Positions 41,904-49,959 of a stretch of DNA of 64,000 bases are shown piece by piece. Origin of the DNA: Paraplanobispora siamensis (GTDB lineage: Bacteria; Actinomycetota; Actinomycetes; Streptosporangiales; Streptosporangiaceae). The position numbers and the translations under genes were made by a program. The stretch lies in assembly GCF_016863175.1 (NCBI RefSeq), contig NZ_BOOJ01000008.1:1-64000 (forward strand). The letters run 5' to 3'. Below the pieces are notes generated by a model. That model was not told where the DNA came from. It worked only from the letters and a program-made list of their open reading frames with translations, and ran no database searches. The first letter of the stretch is position 1; each line of letters starts with the position of its first letter.

Positions 41904-42376
41904 CAGTCGCGCCCGTCGCCTTGGTGAATGATCCTTCTCATGGCCCGGCGGGCCAGGGGGGTGAGCGCGACATAGGTCAGGGCCGCCACGGCGCCGGCGA
42001 CCACGCCCTGAGACAGCAGGCCGTGTGCCGGGATGCCGAACAGGGAGAAGGCCGCGATCCGGGTGATGGAGAAGACGACCAGGAGGCTGGCGGACAGCGC
42101 CAGGTAGACCCCCAGTTCCCGGCGGCTGGGCTTCCTCTGCACGGAGTTCGAGTAGGTGCACATGATCCAGACGCCCGTGTACAGGCCGAGCCCGATCACG
42201 AGTGCGACGGTGCGCCACGGGTTCTCGAGGTCGGTCGACGCGAACGTGGCGAAGAGGCCGAGCGCCGAGAGGAGCACGTGGGGCAGCGGGAAGAGCCGGC
42301 GGACGATCTCCTCACGGGTGACGTCCTGGTAGCTGCGGATGTTGTCGAGTGCGAGCTGGGCGTCGCGGGGGTTCAT
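41903..42376 (-). CDS. four-helix membrane protein in operon with the regulator
   Basis: A 157-residue protein with about four membrane segments (about residues 30-50, 57-77, 88-108, 117-137) and basic ends. No family with a known function is recognised, but similar small membrane proteins are often cotranscribed with winged-helix regulators of this kind. AAGGAC precedes the ATG. Its function may be sensing or export linked to the regulator's signal (inference). Confidence 0.75.
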   Translation of the reverse strand: MNPRDAQLALDNIRSYQDVTREEIVRRLFPLPHVLLSALGLFATFASTDLENPWRTVALVIGLGLYTGVWIMCTYSNSVQRKPSRRELGVYLALSASLLVVFSITRIAAFSLFGIPAHGLLSQGVVAGAVAALTYVALTPLARRAMRRIIHQGDGRD

Positions 42377-42391
42377 GGACCGTCCTTGCTG

Positions 42392-42442
42392 TCTGCTACT
42401 TTCCTGACAGGAAAGTAGCAGATACTTTCCTATGAGGAAAGT
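42392..42442. promoter_or_regulatory. two tandem palindromic operators
   Basis: Site 1 has perfect 14-bp arms, TCTGCTACTTTCCT (42392-42405) and AGGAAAGTAGCAGA (42409-42422). Site 2 has perfect 8-bp arms, ACTTTCCT (42424-42431) and AGGAAAGT (42435-42442). Both share the core ACTTTCCTNNNAGGAAAGT, with centres 26 bases apart, starting 16 bases upstream of the membrane protein gene. Confidence 0.8.
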
Positions 42443-42583
42443 CGTAGTTCGCCGAGCGTCTGGATCCGATGCGGGATCACCCGTGGAGGATGAGGCGGAC
42501 GCCCGTGCGTCCGGTGGGAATGGGAGCGGATCGGCCCGTCGGTTCCTCCGGTGGGCGGCCGTGGGAAACGCAGAGGAGTGACC

Positions 42584-43648
42584 ATGACCGGCGCCGGAGA
42601 CTCGACATCTCAGACCGCTCTGCCGTACTGCTCCCAGCCCGTGCGGCCGGAGATCCCGCTGAGCCCCGACCTCAGCTTCGAACGGCAGAGAGCGATCCTG
42701 CTGAACCGCACCAAGTGGGTGAACGGCACCGTCCTGCACTACTTCTTCTTCACCGACGGGGACCGGGGAGCCGATCGGCGGCAGAGCGACCGGGTCCGCC
42801 AGGCGTTCGGGACGTGGAAGGAGCTCGGGATCGGGCTGGAGTTCAGGGAGGTCGACTCCGCGTCCGAGGCCGAGATCAGGATCGGGTTCGCCCAGGATGA
42901 CGGCTCGTGGTCCTACGTCGGGAGGGACGTGCTGGACATCGGGATCCGGGAACGGACCATGAACTTCGGCTGGGACCTGACCGACGAGTACGGCATGGCC
43001 ACCGCGCTCCACGAGATCGGCCACACCCTCGGCTTCGCCCATGAGCACCAGAACCCGTTCGCCGGCATCGTCTGGGACGAGGAGGCGGTGTACCGCTATC
43101 TCGGGGGGCCGCCCAACAACTGGCCCCGGGAGACCACGTTCCACAACGTGCTGCGCAAGCTGTCGCCGCAGGAGGTCTCCGGATCCACCTGGGATCCGGA
43201 TTCGATCATGGAGTACGGGTTCCCGGCGGACCTGATCCTCCAGCCGGAGGAGTACCGGGCGGGGATCAGGCCGTCGCTGCGACTGTCCGCGCTCGACAGC
43301 GAGTACGTCCTGCGGTGGTATCCGCCGCTGGAGGACGACAAGGCCCGGCAGCTGAGCCCGTTCCAGTCCGCCCCGTTGAGCCTGAGGTCCGGAGAGCAGG
43401 AGAACTTCGAGATCAGGCCGGAGGAGACCAGGAGATACCGGCTGGGCGCGTTCGGGGACAGCGACACGGTGCTGGTGGTCTTCGAGGACGTCGACGGCGA
43501 GCTGCGCTATCTCGCGGGCGACGACGACAGCGGCCAGGACCGCAACAGCACCCTGGAGTTCAACCTCCGCAAGGGCCACCGCTACGTGGCCAGGATCAGG
43601 CTCTACTCGGCGTGGAGCTCCGGGAACACCGCGATCATGCTCTGGTGA
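42584..43648 (+). CDS. metzincin-type zinc metalloprotease without signal peptide
   Basis: A 354-residue protease. The zinc motif HEIGHTLGFAHE (about residues 143-154) has the metzincin HExxHxxGxxH spacing and the HE extension typical of astacins, and about 60 residues later 'SIMEYGF' is the Met-turn, its Tyr matching the astacin fifth ligand. The C-terminal about 100 residues form a separate beta-rich domain. The ATG at 42584 is chosen for the GAGGAG 5 bases upstream. Neither this start nor the longer frame shows a secretion signal, unusual for astacin or matrixin proteases. Target unknown. Confidence 0.88.
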   Translation: MTGAGDSTSQTALPYCSQPVRPEIPLSPDLSFERQRAILLNRTKWVNGTVLHYFFFTDGDRGADRRQSDRVRQAFGTWKELGIGLEFREVDSASEAEIRIGFAQDDGSWSYVGRDVLDIGIRERTMNFGWDLTDEYGMATALHEIGHTLGFAHEHQNPFAGIVWDEEAVYRYLGGPPNNWPRETTFHNVLRKLSPQEVSGSTWDPDSIMEYGFPADLILQPEEYRAGIRPSLRLSALDSEYVLRWYPPLEDDKARQLSPFQSAPLSLRSGEQENFEIRPEETRRYRLGAFGDSDTVLVVFEDVDGELRYLAGDDDSGQDRNSTLEFNLRKGHRYVARIRLYSAWSSGNTAIMLW

Positions 43649-43649
43649 C

Positions 43650-44351
43650 TCAGTCTTCGATGGTGATGCCCATGGCTCCGGCGAGGCTGTAGACCAGGCC
43701 CTGGGCGTCGCGGCCCTTGATGATGACACCCCTGAGGCTGGTCACCCCGTTGATGCGCAGCAGTATGCAGTCGGCGAACCGGGCGCCCTCCATCCGGGCG
43801 CCGGAGAACTGGGCGCCGGTCAGGTCGCAGTGCTCGAAGCGGACCCCGCGCAGGTCGGCGTTCTGGAAGTTGGCCTCCGGCATTGCGCAGTCGCGGAAGA
43901 CGGCGTTCTCGAAGGTCGAGAACCGGAAGCCCGTCAGGTCGGCCCGGCAGCCGTCGAAGACCACGTCCCTGAACGAGCACTCGGACCAGCTCATGCCGGT
44001 CAGCCGGCTGGCGGAGACCCGGGCGCGGTGCATCGTCGAAGCCCTGGCCGTCATGTTCGACAGGTCGCAGCGTTCCAGCTCGACGTCGGACAGGCTCGCC
44101 CGGCGCATCGCCGTACCGGAGAACCTCGTGTCGAGCAGGCGGCAGCCCTCGATGTCGAGCCCGTCCACGTGGCGGTCCGAAAGGTCGGCGCTCCTGAACT
44201 CGGCGGACCGGTACGCGGTGTCGTCGTCGAGGTCGTGCCGGGGGACCTCCGCGGGGGTGAGGGCGGCGGGGATCTTCGGAACGACCGGGTCCTTCGGGGC
44301 TGCCGGGGCTTTCGGCCGGGCGGAGTCGGTTCCGGAAGGGCGGGAGGGCAT
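43650..44351 (-). CDS. pentapeptide-repeat protein
   Basis: A 233-residue protein. After a Pro/Ala/Lys-rich N-terminal 45 residues it is built of A(D/N)LXX-type pentapeptides ('FRSADLSDRHVDGLD', 'MRRASLSDVELERCDLSNM', 'ANFQNADLRGVRFEHCDLTGAQF'), which fold as a right-handed quadrilateral beta-helix. Some such proteins mimic DNA and protect gyrase, but that role cannot be assumed here. It converges with the metalloprotease gene (one base between stops). Confidence 0.9.
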   Translation of the reverse strand: MPSRPSGTDSARPKAPAAPKDPVVPKIPAALTPAEVPRHDLDDDTAYRSAEFRSADLSDRHVDGLDIEGCRLLDTRFSGTAMRRASLSDVELERCDLSNMTARASTMHRARVSASRLTGMSWSECSFRDVVFDGCRADLTGFRFSTFENAVFRDCAMPEANFQNADLRGVRFEHCDLTGAQFSGARMEGARFADCILLRINGVTSLRGVIIKGRDAQGLVYSLAGAMGITIED

Positions 44352-44378
44352 GGCGGGGAGCCTAGTCGGCGGGCCGGG

Positions 44379-44987
44379 TCAGACGCGCTGCCAGTCGTGG
44401 CGGTCGAGGAAGGCGCGCTCGCCGGTGGCGTACTCGGTGAAGGCGTCCTGGACGGCCTCCAGGTCCGGGACGTGGGTGCGGAACATCTCATTCCGGACGC
44501 TGTCCTTGTACTCCAGCTCGTAGCCCTCCGTCTCCGGGGACGACTGGATGAAGTGCCGGCCGAAGACGACCAGCGCGGTGAAGGGATTCTGCGGGGACAT
44601 CGTGGCGAGCGCGTCGTTGACGAGCTGGAGGTCGGGGTCGACCAGGATCATGCCGTCGCCCGTGTGCATCTGCATGCCCGGGTAGGCGCCGACGGGTTCG
44701 AGGTTGTGCACCAGGCGGCGCTGGGGGTCGTAGCAGACCAGCCCGCACGCGCGGGCCAGGCGGAAGGCCGTGCCCGCCACCTCGTCCGAGCGCTCCAGCT
44801 CGACGGTGACGAGGGCGTACTCGGGGGAGATCTGCTCGGCCTCGGCCAGCTGACCGGCGAACGCCGCCACCCCGGGATGCGCCCCGGCGGCCCCGGGCTC
44901 TCCCCGGCGCAGCGCCCGGAAGACGTTCTCGGCGTACTCCTTGGTGACGGGCTTGGGCTCGTGCCAGACGGCCAGTTCGAAACTCAC
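44379..44987 (-). CDS. conserved-looking protein of unknown function
   Basis: A 202-residue acidic, soluble protein with a clean start (MSFELAVWHEPKPVTKEYAENVFRALRRG), regular helix/strand alternation and codon use like its neighbours, so it is a real gene. Features include 'SPEYALVTVELERSDEVAGTAFRLARACGLVCYDPQRRLVHNLEP' and a C-terminal 'FLDRHDW'. No family is recognised with confidence. It lies 28 bases upstream of the pentapeptide gene on the same strand and may be cotranscribed with it. Confidence 0.7.
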   Translation of the reverse strand: MSFELAVWHEPKPVTKEYAENVFRALRRGEPGAAGAHPGVAAFAGQLAEAEQISPEYALVTVELERSDEVAGTAFRLARACGLVCYDPQRRLVHNLEPVGAYPGMQMHTGDGMILVDPDLQLVNDALATMSPQNPFTALVVFGRHFIQSSPETEGYELEYKDSVRNEMFRTHVPDLEAVQDAFTEYATGERAFLDRHDWQRV

Positions 44988-45146
44988 CGGTCCATCGTCC
45001 TACACGGTGCGCCGCCACCGGAAAACGCCTTGGGAAACCGGCTCTGACCTGCGGCTTCACCGAGTTACAAGTGGGGGTTAAGCGCGGCCCGACAGACTTC
45101 CGCCATCAACCGTCCCGGTGGAAGGAAAGGGGCGGGCAACGACGGG

Positions 45147-46994
45147 GTGGGAGAAGTGAGCGGAAATTCGACGCGACGGATGGCCGTGGTGGCGGCGCTG
45201 GCCGTGGCGGGCACGCTGGGATCACTCGGCGCAGCCGTGGCCGAGACCGACCCGGCCCCCGCGGCGACGCGAATCGCCGCTCAGGCGAACCCCGCCGTGC
45301 AGCTGATCGAGACGACCTACTCCGGCCGGATCACGGTGCCCAGCGCCGCCCCCAAGAAGGCGTTCACGGCCCTGCACAAGCAGGCGCAGGAACAGGCCCG
45401 CAAGGGACGCATCCCCTCCGACCAGCTCAGCATCGCCAAGTGGGCCTTCCGCAAGGTCGCCGCCGACCCCGGAAAGTACATCGGCGCCGCCAAGCCGCAG
45501 CGCACCGACGACGTCACGTTCGCCGGTACCTGCACCGGCTGGTGGATCACCCCGGACGGTCACATGATCACCGCCGGGCACTGCGTCCAGAGCGCGCCGG
45601 CCGACGTGCGGGCCGGCTTCGCGACGTACGGCCTGGCCGACGTCACGGAGGAGGACGTCAAGGCCGAGCTGAAGGCCCTGATGGGCGCGGTCGAGCCGGA
45701 CAAGGAGCTCACCGAGCTGGTCACCAAGGTCTACGAGACCTTCAACACCCGCAACCTCGAGGTCACGGATGTGAAGGTCGGCTACAACGTGGTCCTGCCC
45801 CTGCCGGGCGGCGGCATGAACGCGACCTCCACCCGCCTGCCGATCGAGCTCGTCGCGGCGGAGGGCACCGGCGGCCCCGGCAAGGACGTCGCGCTGCTCA
45901 AGCTCGCCGACGCCCGCAACCTGCCCACCGTGCCGCTCGGTTCCGACGGCGACGTGCGGGTCGGCAACACCCTCTACGCGGTCGGCTTCCCCGGCACGAT
46001 CAACCGGGACACGGGCCTGACCGAGAAGTCCCGGCTGTACCCGGCGATCACCGAGGGGGTCTACAGCGCGCGGCGCGAGACCACCCAGAACGTCCCCTAC
46101 ATCCAGGCGCAGACGCCCATCTACGGCGGCAACTCCGGAGGCCCGGTCTTCAACGCCGAGGGCAAGGTCATCGCGCTGGTCTCGGCCACCTATCTCAACG
46201 AGAGCGGCACCGACCGGCAGGAGAACCAGAGCGTGTTCTTCCCCGTCGGCCAGATCAACGACTTCCTGACGGCCCAGGGGGTCACCCCCCAGGAGTCGCA
46301 GACCACCCGGATCTACAACACCGCGCTCAACGACTTCTTCGCCGACCGCCACAGCGCCGCGCTGGCGGGCTTCAAGGAGGCGCTGCGCCTGTATCCGCTG
46401 CACCCGTACGCCGCCGGATACATCGCCGAGGCCGAGGAGGCCATCGCCGCCGGCCGTGACACCGCTCCCGCGGCCACCCCGTCCCCGACCGCCGGAACCG
46501 CGTCCCCTTCGGCCTCGGCCTCGGCGGTCCCGGACGCGAGCGCGTCGGCCACCGGTGACCCGGCGGTCGCCGCGGGGACCGAGTCGTCGGCCCCCGCCGC
46601 CGAGCCCTCGATCGAGGCCGCGCCGGTCTCCACCGAGAAGAGCCTGCTGAAGAACCCGATGACGCTCGGCATCTTCGGCGCCGCCCTGCTCGCCCTCTTC
46701 CTGTCGAGTGGCCTGCTGATGGCCCGCAACCGCCGCTTCCGCCGCCGCCAGGCCGCCCTCGCCGCGCCCTTCCCGACCCCGGCCCAGTTCGGCCCCGCAG
46801 CCCAGGCCCCCGGAGCCCCAGGAGTCCCCGCGGTGCCCTACCCCGGCACCCCCTCGGCCCCGTACCTCAACTCCCCGTCCGGCACGCCCCAGCCGCCCTC
46901 GCCGTACGGCACGCCGGTCCCCCCGCCGAACAACTACGGCACCCCCGTCCCGCCCCCGGCCGGCTGGAACCCCCAGCCCCCCGGCCGCAACTGA
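45147..46994 (+). CDS. membrane-anchored trypsin-like serine protease
   Basis: A 615-residue secreted, anchored protease. Signal peptide at residues 10-33 ('AVVAALAVAGTLGSLGAAVAE'), then a trypsin-fold domain with catalytic His in 'TAGHCV' (about 144), Asp in 'GKDVALLKL' (about 247) and Ser in 'GGNSGGP' (about 330). A Ser/Ala/Pro-rich stalk (about 435-495) leads to a membrane helix (about 504-525), a basic 'RNRRFRRRQ' stop-transfer and a Pro/Gly/Tyr-rich cytoplasmic tail with repeated 'YGTPVPPP'. The GTG at 45147 or 45156 may start it. Probably a surface protease with an inside signalling tail (inference). Confidence 0.9.
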   Translation: MGEVSGNSTRRMAVVAALAVAGTLGSLGAAVAETDPAPAATRIAAQANPAVQLIETTYSGRITVPSAAPKKAFTALHKQAQEQARKGRIPSDQLSIAKWAFRKVAADPGKYIGAAKPQRTDDVTFAGTCTGWWITPDGHMITAGHCVQSAPADVRAGFATYGLADVTEEDVKAELKALMGAVEPDKELTELVTKVYETFNTRNLEVTDVKVGYNVVLPLPGGGMNATSTRLPIELVAAEGTGGPGKDVALLKLADARNLPTVPLGSDGDVRVGNTLYAVGFPGTINRDTGLTEKSRLYPAITEGVYSARRETTQNVPYIQAQTPIYGGNSGGPVFNAEGKVIALVSATYLNESGTDRQENQSVFFPVGQINDFLTAQGVTPQESQTTRIYNTALNDFFADRHSAALAGFKEALRLYPLHPYAAGYIAEAEEAIAAGRDTAPAATPSPTAGTASPSASASAVPDASASATGDPAVAAGTESSAPAAEPSIEAAPVSTEKSLLKNPMTLGIFGAALLALFLSSGLLMARNRRFRRRQAALAAPFPTPAQFGPAAQAPGAPGVPAVPYPGTPSAPYLNSPSGTPQPPSPYGTPVPPPNNYGTPVPPPAGWNPQPPGRN

Positions 46995-47043
46995 CCCCCG
47001 GCGGACCGGCACCACCACCGCCGACCCCGTCGCCACACACAAA

Positions 47044-47078
47044 AGGTCCGGACCGATCCCCGTGATCGGCCCGGACCT
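47044..47078. terminator. hairpin after the serine protease gene
   Basis: AGGTCCGGACCGATC (47044-47058) pairs with GATCGGCCCGGACCT (47064-47078) with one internal mismatch and a 5-base loop. It sits between the protease stop and the stop of the convergent DUF397 gene, so it may serve both. Confidence 0.75.
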
Positions 47079-47296
47079 CACGTATTCGGGGAACCTCCCA
47101 GCTTCTCGCTGGTGAAGTCACCTATGTTCGCCGCGAGCTCGTCCCACTCGTCGACGTGAAAGACGACTACAGGTCCGTTCTCCCCGTCGGCGCTGTTACG
47201 CAGCGCGATCCACTCGCCTTCTCGGGCTACTTGAGGGCACTGGCCATTGTTGCAGAGGGTGTGCCAAAAGGATCCCTGAAAGGTGGGGCGTTGCAT
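47078..47296 (-). CDS. DUF397 protein (copy 1)
   Basis: A 72-residue DUF397 protein with 'FWHTLCNNGQCPQVAREGEWIALRNSADGENGPVVVFHVDEWDELAANI', the standard W/C-x-C and 'vvf..eW..f' pattern. The family is found almost only in actinobacteria, next to DUF5753-type XRE regulators. It is thought to act with them in developmental or antibiotic control, possibly as partner peptides. GGAGG precedes the ATG. Confidence 0.93.
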   Translation of the reverse strand: MQRPTFQGSFWHTLCNNGQCPQVAREGEWIALRNSADGENGPVVVFHVDEWDELAANIGDFTSEKLGGSPNT

Positions 47297-47436
47297 GATG
47301 CGCTTCCTCCTGCAGGGTCGACAGCCTCATCGAAGGCACGCCAACAGAAGATTAACGCACTGCGCAGTCATGGTGATATGGCGGTGACCGGTGTGATCAG
47401 TGTGACTGATGTGGTGGCCGAAGACTCAAAAAATTA

Positions 47437-47676
47437 TCAATACCCCTGCTTGATGTCGTTGATGAAATCTTGCCACTCTTTACGCGTGAACTGAAGGACC
47501 GGACCGCCTGCTTCTTTGTTGTCACGCATCCCGACCAGCCCTCCGGGAAGAGATGCGACTTCGACGCAGTTGCCATTGTTGCATTTGCTTGAGATGCGCC
47601 ACTTGATCTCCGGCTGATTATAGTATTCGGCAGACTTCATTGTCGTGCTCACTATCCTCTCTTTGGTTGTGCTCAT
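47437..47676 (-). CDS. DUF397 protein (copy 2)
   Basis: A DUF397 protein with 'IKWRISSKCNNGNCVEVASLPGGLVGMRDNKEAGGPVLQFTRKEWQDFINDI'. The start is uncertain: an ATG at 47676 gives 79 residues, a later ATG (about 47637) gives 66. It lies 22 bases after the XRE gene, in the same direction, so it is probably cotranscribed. Base composition is lower in GC than the surroundings. Confidence 0.9.
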   Translation of the reverse strand: MSTTKERIVSTTMKSAEYYNQPEIKWRISSKCNNGNCVEVASLPGGLVGMRDNKEAGGPVLQFTRKEWQDFINDIKQGY

Positions 47677-47698
47677 ATCCTTGCACAATGTTATTGTG

Positions 47699-48562
47699 TC
47701 AGCCGGAATATGACGCGCGGATTCTTGAAATGAGTGCGACCGACTCCCTGGGGTTGAGGGCTGTGGCGCGCAGGTGTTCTATCGCTTCCCGGTAGGGATC
47801 TGTGTCGGAAGCCTTCTCGTGGTAGGTGTTGCTGATGAGGCTCTCGATGTACACCGTGTCAGGAATTGCCTGGTCGGGGAACCTGAAGAGCACGAACGAG
47901 TTGTCCAGGCCCATGTAGGATCCCGCTTCGAATGGTATTACCTGGATTGTGACATTCGGCAGTTCGCTCACTTCGGCGATGCGTTCGAACTGTCGGCGCA
48001 TTATTTGATTATCGCCTAGTTTTCGATGAAGCGCGGCTTCGTCGATCACTGCCCAATATTGGGGGGCATCGTTCCTCAGGAGGAGTTCCTGTCGCTTCAG
48101 CCGAGACTCCACCCTGCTCTCCAGGACGTCCTGCGTCATTCGGGGAAGCATTCCGCGCATGAGGGCGCGAGCGTAGTCTCCGGTTTGCATGAGCCCGGGA
48201 AGGAAACTCGTTTGGAACTCGACGATCGAGGCGGCCGTCGTCTCCAGGTCGATATAGGTGCGGACCTGGCTTTCAGCGCTGGCGATGCCGGACTCCTCGC
48301 GTAGTCCGAGTTGCTTGGCTTCACGGGCCATCTGCATCAGTTCGTCGATTTTCGCCTGCTCGGCGACCCCGTAGATCTGACACAGGTCGCGTACGTCTCT
48401 GAGGCTCACTCCCCGTTGGGCGGTCTCCAGCCGGCTGATCTTCGTGGTCGAGCAGAGCAGCCGGTTCGCCACGTCCTCGATGTTCATGCCCGTCTGGAGA
48501 CGTAGCTCGCGCAGGCGGGCGGCGAGCTGACGGCGACGAAGGGTGGGACTGGACCCAGCCAT
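47699..48562 (-). CDS. XRE-family regulator with DUF5753 domain
   Basis: A 287-residue regulator. The N-terminal XRE helix-turn-helix (about residues 10-70, 'LRELRLQTGMNIEDVANRLLCSTTKISRLETAQRGVSLRDVRDLCQIYGV') is followed by the DUF5753 domain (about 100-280, 'FLPGLMQTGDYARALM...', 'VIPFEAGSYMGLDNSFVLFRFPD'). Such regulators pair with DUF397 proteins, here two of them downstream. AAGGTGA precedes the ATG. The upstream spacer contains TTGGCA-type palindromes that could be its sites. Confidence 0.93.
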   Translation of the reverse strand: MAGSSPTLRRRQLAARLRELRLQTGMNIEDVANRLLCSTTKISRLETAQRGVSLRDVRDLCQIYGVAEQAKIDELMQMAREAKQLGLREESGIASAESQVRTYIDLETTAASIVEFQTSFLPGLMQTGDYARALMRGMLPRMTQDVLESRVESRLKRQELLLRNDAPQYWAVIDEAALHRKLGDNQIMRRQFERIAEVSELPNVTIQVIPFEAGSYMGLDNSFVLFRFPDQAIPDTVYIESLISNTYHEKASDTDPYREAIEHLRATALNPRESVALISRIRASYSG

Positions 48563-49013
48563 GATCGTTCACCTTGCCTTCGAGTACGTCCTGGCATGCG
48601 CATAGACGGCATGTTCGAACGGCAGGTTCGATTGGCAGTTGCCAGCCGCTGCCGCACACCTTATCCCCAGGGGGGCAGGGAAGGTCCACCTTCTATGCAA
48701 ACACGTAACCGTTGCTTGTCTACGTCATTCGACACACGAACCCAAAACGGACGGACGGTTACCTGTTGGATTGGGCGTCCCTTACTGGCAATCGCCAAGA
48801 GCAACTTCATTTGGCACTTGCCAATGGCGTTTTCCGGGCGCACTCTACATCTAAGGGCAGTCTAGCGTCGGACTGACGATAAGGGGGCTGTCGTCTAGGT
48901 GACGATAAGGAAGCGAAGGGGGCGCGAACGCGAGCTGGACCGATGTTCGCGGCATCGGTCCAGCTGAAGAGGGATCACCAGCTGCTGGTCACAGGCGAAA
49001 GGAGCAACCCCTC
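48563..49013. promoter_or_regulatory. 451-base spacer with three TTGGCA-NN-TGCCAA type palindromes
   Basis: No gene is supported. Palindromes occur at 48632-48645 (TTGGCAGTTGCCAG), 48786-48797 (TGGCAATCGCCA, one mismatch) and 48811-48824 (TTGGCACTTGCCAA, perfect). They lie between the divergent XRE gene and the zinc-ribbon gene and are probably operators controlling one or both. The spacer is less GC-rich than the rest. Confidence 0.6.
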
Positions 49014-49313
49014 ATGCGGCATGGTAACAACATCACAAGTCAAAGCAAGAGCTACTCCCACCTGCGGGAACTCGTCCAGGAGTACGTCGGGGGCCTCCTG
49101 GACCGGGCTTTCGCCGAGGATGACGCCCACGCGAGAAGGCAGGGGTGGCAGATCATCCGCAAGGGGACGCGGAGGATCTACCGGGATCCCCGGTTCGACG
49201 CCCTGCAGGAGTGCGTCCTGTGCTGGGGCGAGGGCGTGACCGCCGACGAGAAGCGGTGCTCGTCGTGCGGGGGCACCGGGCGGATAAACCTGCTGCTGAG
49301 GCAGGTCCGGTGA
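49014..49313 (+). CDS. small zinc-ribbon protein
   Basis: A 99-residue protein. A basic helical N-terminus (RRQGWQIIRKGTRRIYRDPRFDALQ) is followed by 'CVLCWGEGVTADEKRCSSCGGTGRI', two CxxC knuckles like half a DnaJ zinc domain. AAGGAG precedes the ATG. Small zinc-ribbon proteins like this often precede the membrane and FtsK-type transfer genes of actinomycete integrative elements; the next gene fits that. Confidence 0.75.
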   Translation: MRHGNNITSQSKSYSHLRELVQEYVGGLLDRAFAEDDAHARRQGWQIIRKGTRRIYRDPRFDALQECVLCWGEGVTADEKRCSSCGGTGRINLLLRQVR

Positions 49314-49356
49314 AGGGCCCGGAGACGGTACGCGCACATGCGAAGGCCGGTGTGCG

Positions 49357-49944
49357 ATGAGCGATGACAAAGACGCTCGCAGGCAGATGTTCGTCGGGCA
49401 GAAGGCGGCGATCATTCCGATGGGGCGGCCGGGGCTGCTGACCCTGGCCTGGTGGTGGCGCTACGAGATCATGCTCGTCGTCGGGCTTCCCGTGGTGACC
49501 CTGTGGGCGGCCGCGCGGTTCGGCTGGCCCCGGGTGATCGCGGTGATGCTCGCGCTCGCGTTGCTGGTGATCAGCGTGCCGGTGGCGCGGCGCGAGGTGT
49601 GGGGGTGGATCCGGTGCGTGTACGTCGCGCACCGGATCCGATCGGGGTGCGTCGAGGCGCTGGTGGTCAACCGGCGCGGCCGGATCCCGTCCGTGCTGTG
49701 GACGGCGGCGACGCCGTACGGAGAGCGGGTCTGGCTGTGGTGCCGGGCGGGCACCACGGCGACCGAACTGGAGAGGGCCGGGGAGATCCTGGCGGTCTGC
49801 TGCCTGGCGCCGGCCGTGGAGGTGAGCGCGCATCCCCGCCATCCCGCGCTCGTGCTCGTCGACGTGATCCGCTACGGCAGGGACCCGACCGGTGACGGGG
49901 CCGGGGCAGGGAGCGGTGAGGGCTACTATCGGCGCAGTTCGTGA
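49357..49944 (+). CDS. membrane protein of integrative-element transfer type
   Basis: A 195-residue protein with two membrane segments (about residues 33-52 and 58-77) then a soluble domain 'CVYVAHRIRSGCVEALVVNRRGRIPSVLWTAATPYGERVWLWCRAGTTATELERAGEILAVCCLAPAVEVSAHPRHPALVLVDVIR'. I recognise this pattern from proteins encoded just upstream of FtsK/SpoIIIE-type transfer ATPases in actinomycete integrative conjugative elements. Here no FtsK, replication, excisionase or integrase gene follows, so it is probably a stranded remnant. Confidence 0.65.
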   Translation: MSDDKDARRQMFVGQKAAIIPMGRPGLLTLAWWWRYEIMLVVGLPVVTLWAAARFGWPRVIAVMLALALLVISVPVARREVWGWIRCVYVAHRIRSGCVEALVVNRRGRIPSVLWTAATPYGERVWLWCRAGTTATELERAGEILAVCCLAPAVEVSAHPRHPALVLVDVIRYGRDPTGDGAGAGSGEGYYRRSS

Positions 49945-49959
49945 GCGAGGTGGCCGGGG

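Noticed and set aside
48596-48865. Possible 89-residue gene in the spacer upstream of the zinc-ribbon gene
   Set aside because: No ribosome site, no family, irregular composition, and it covers the palindromic sites; better explained as regulatory DNA.
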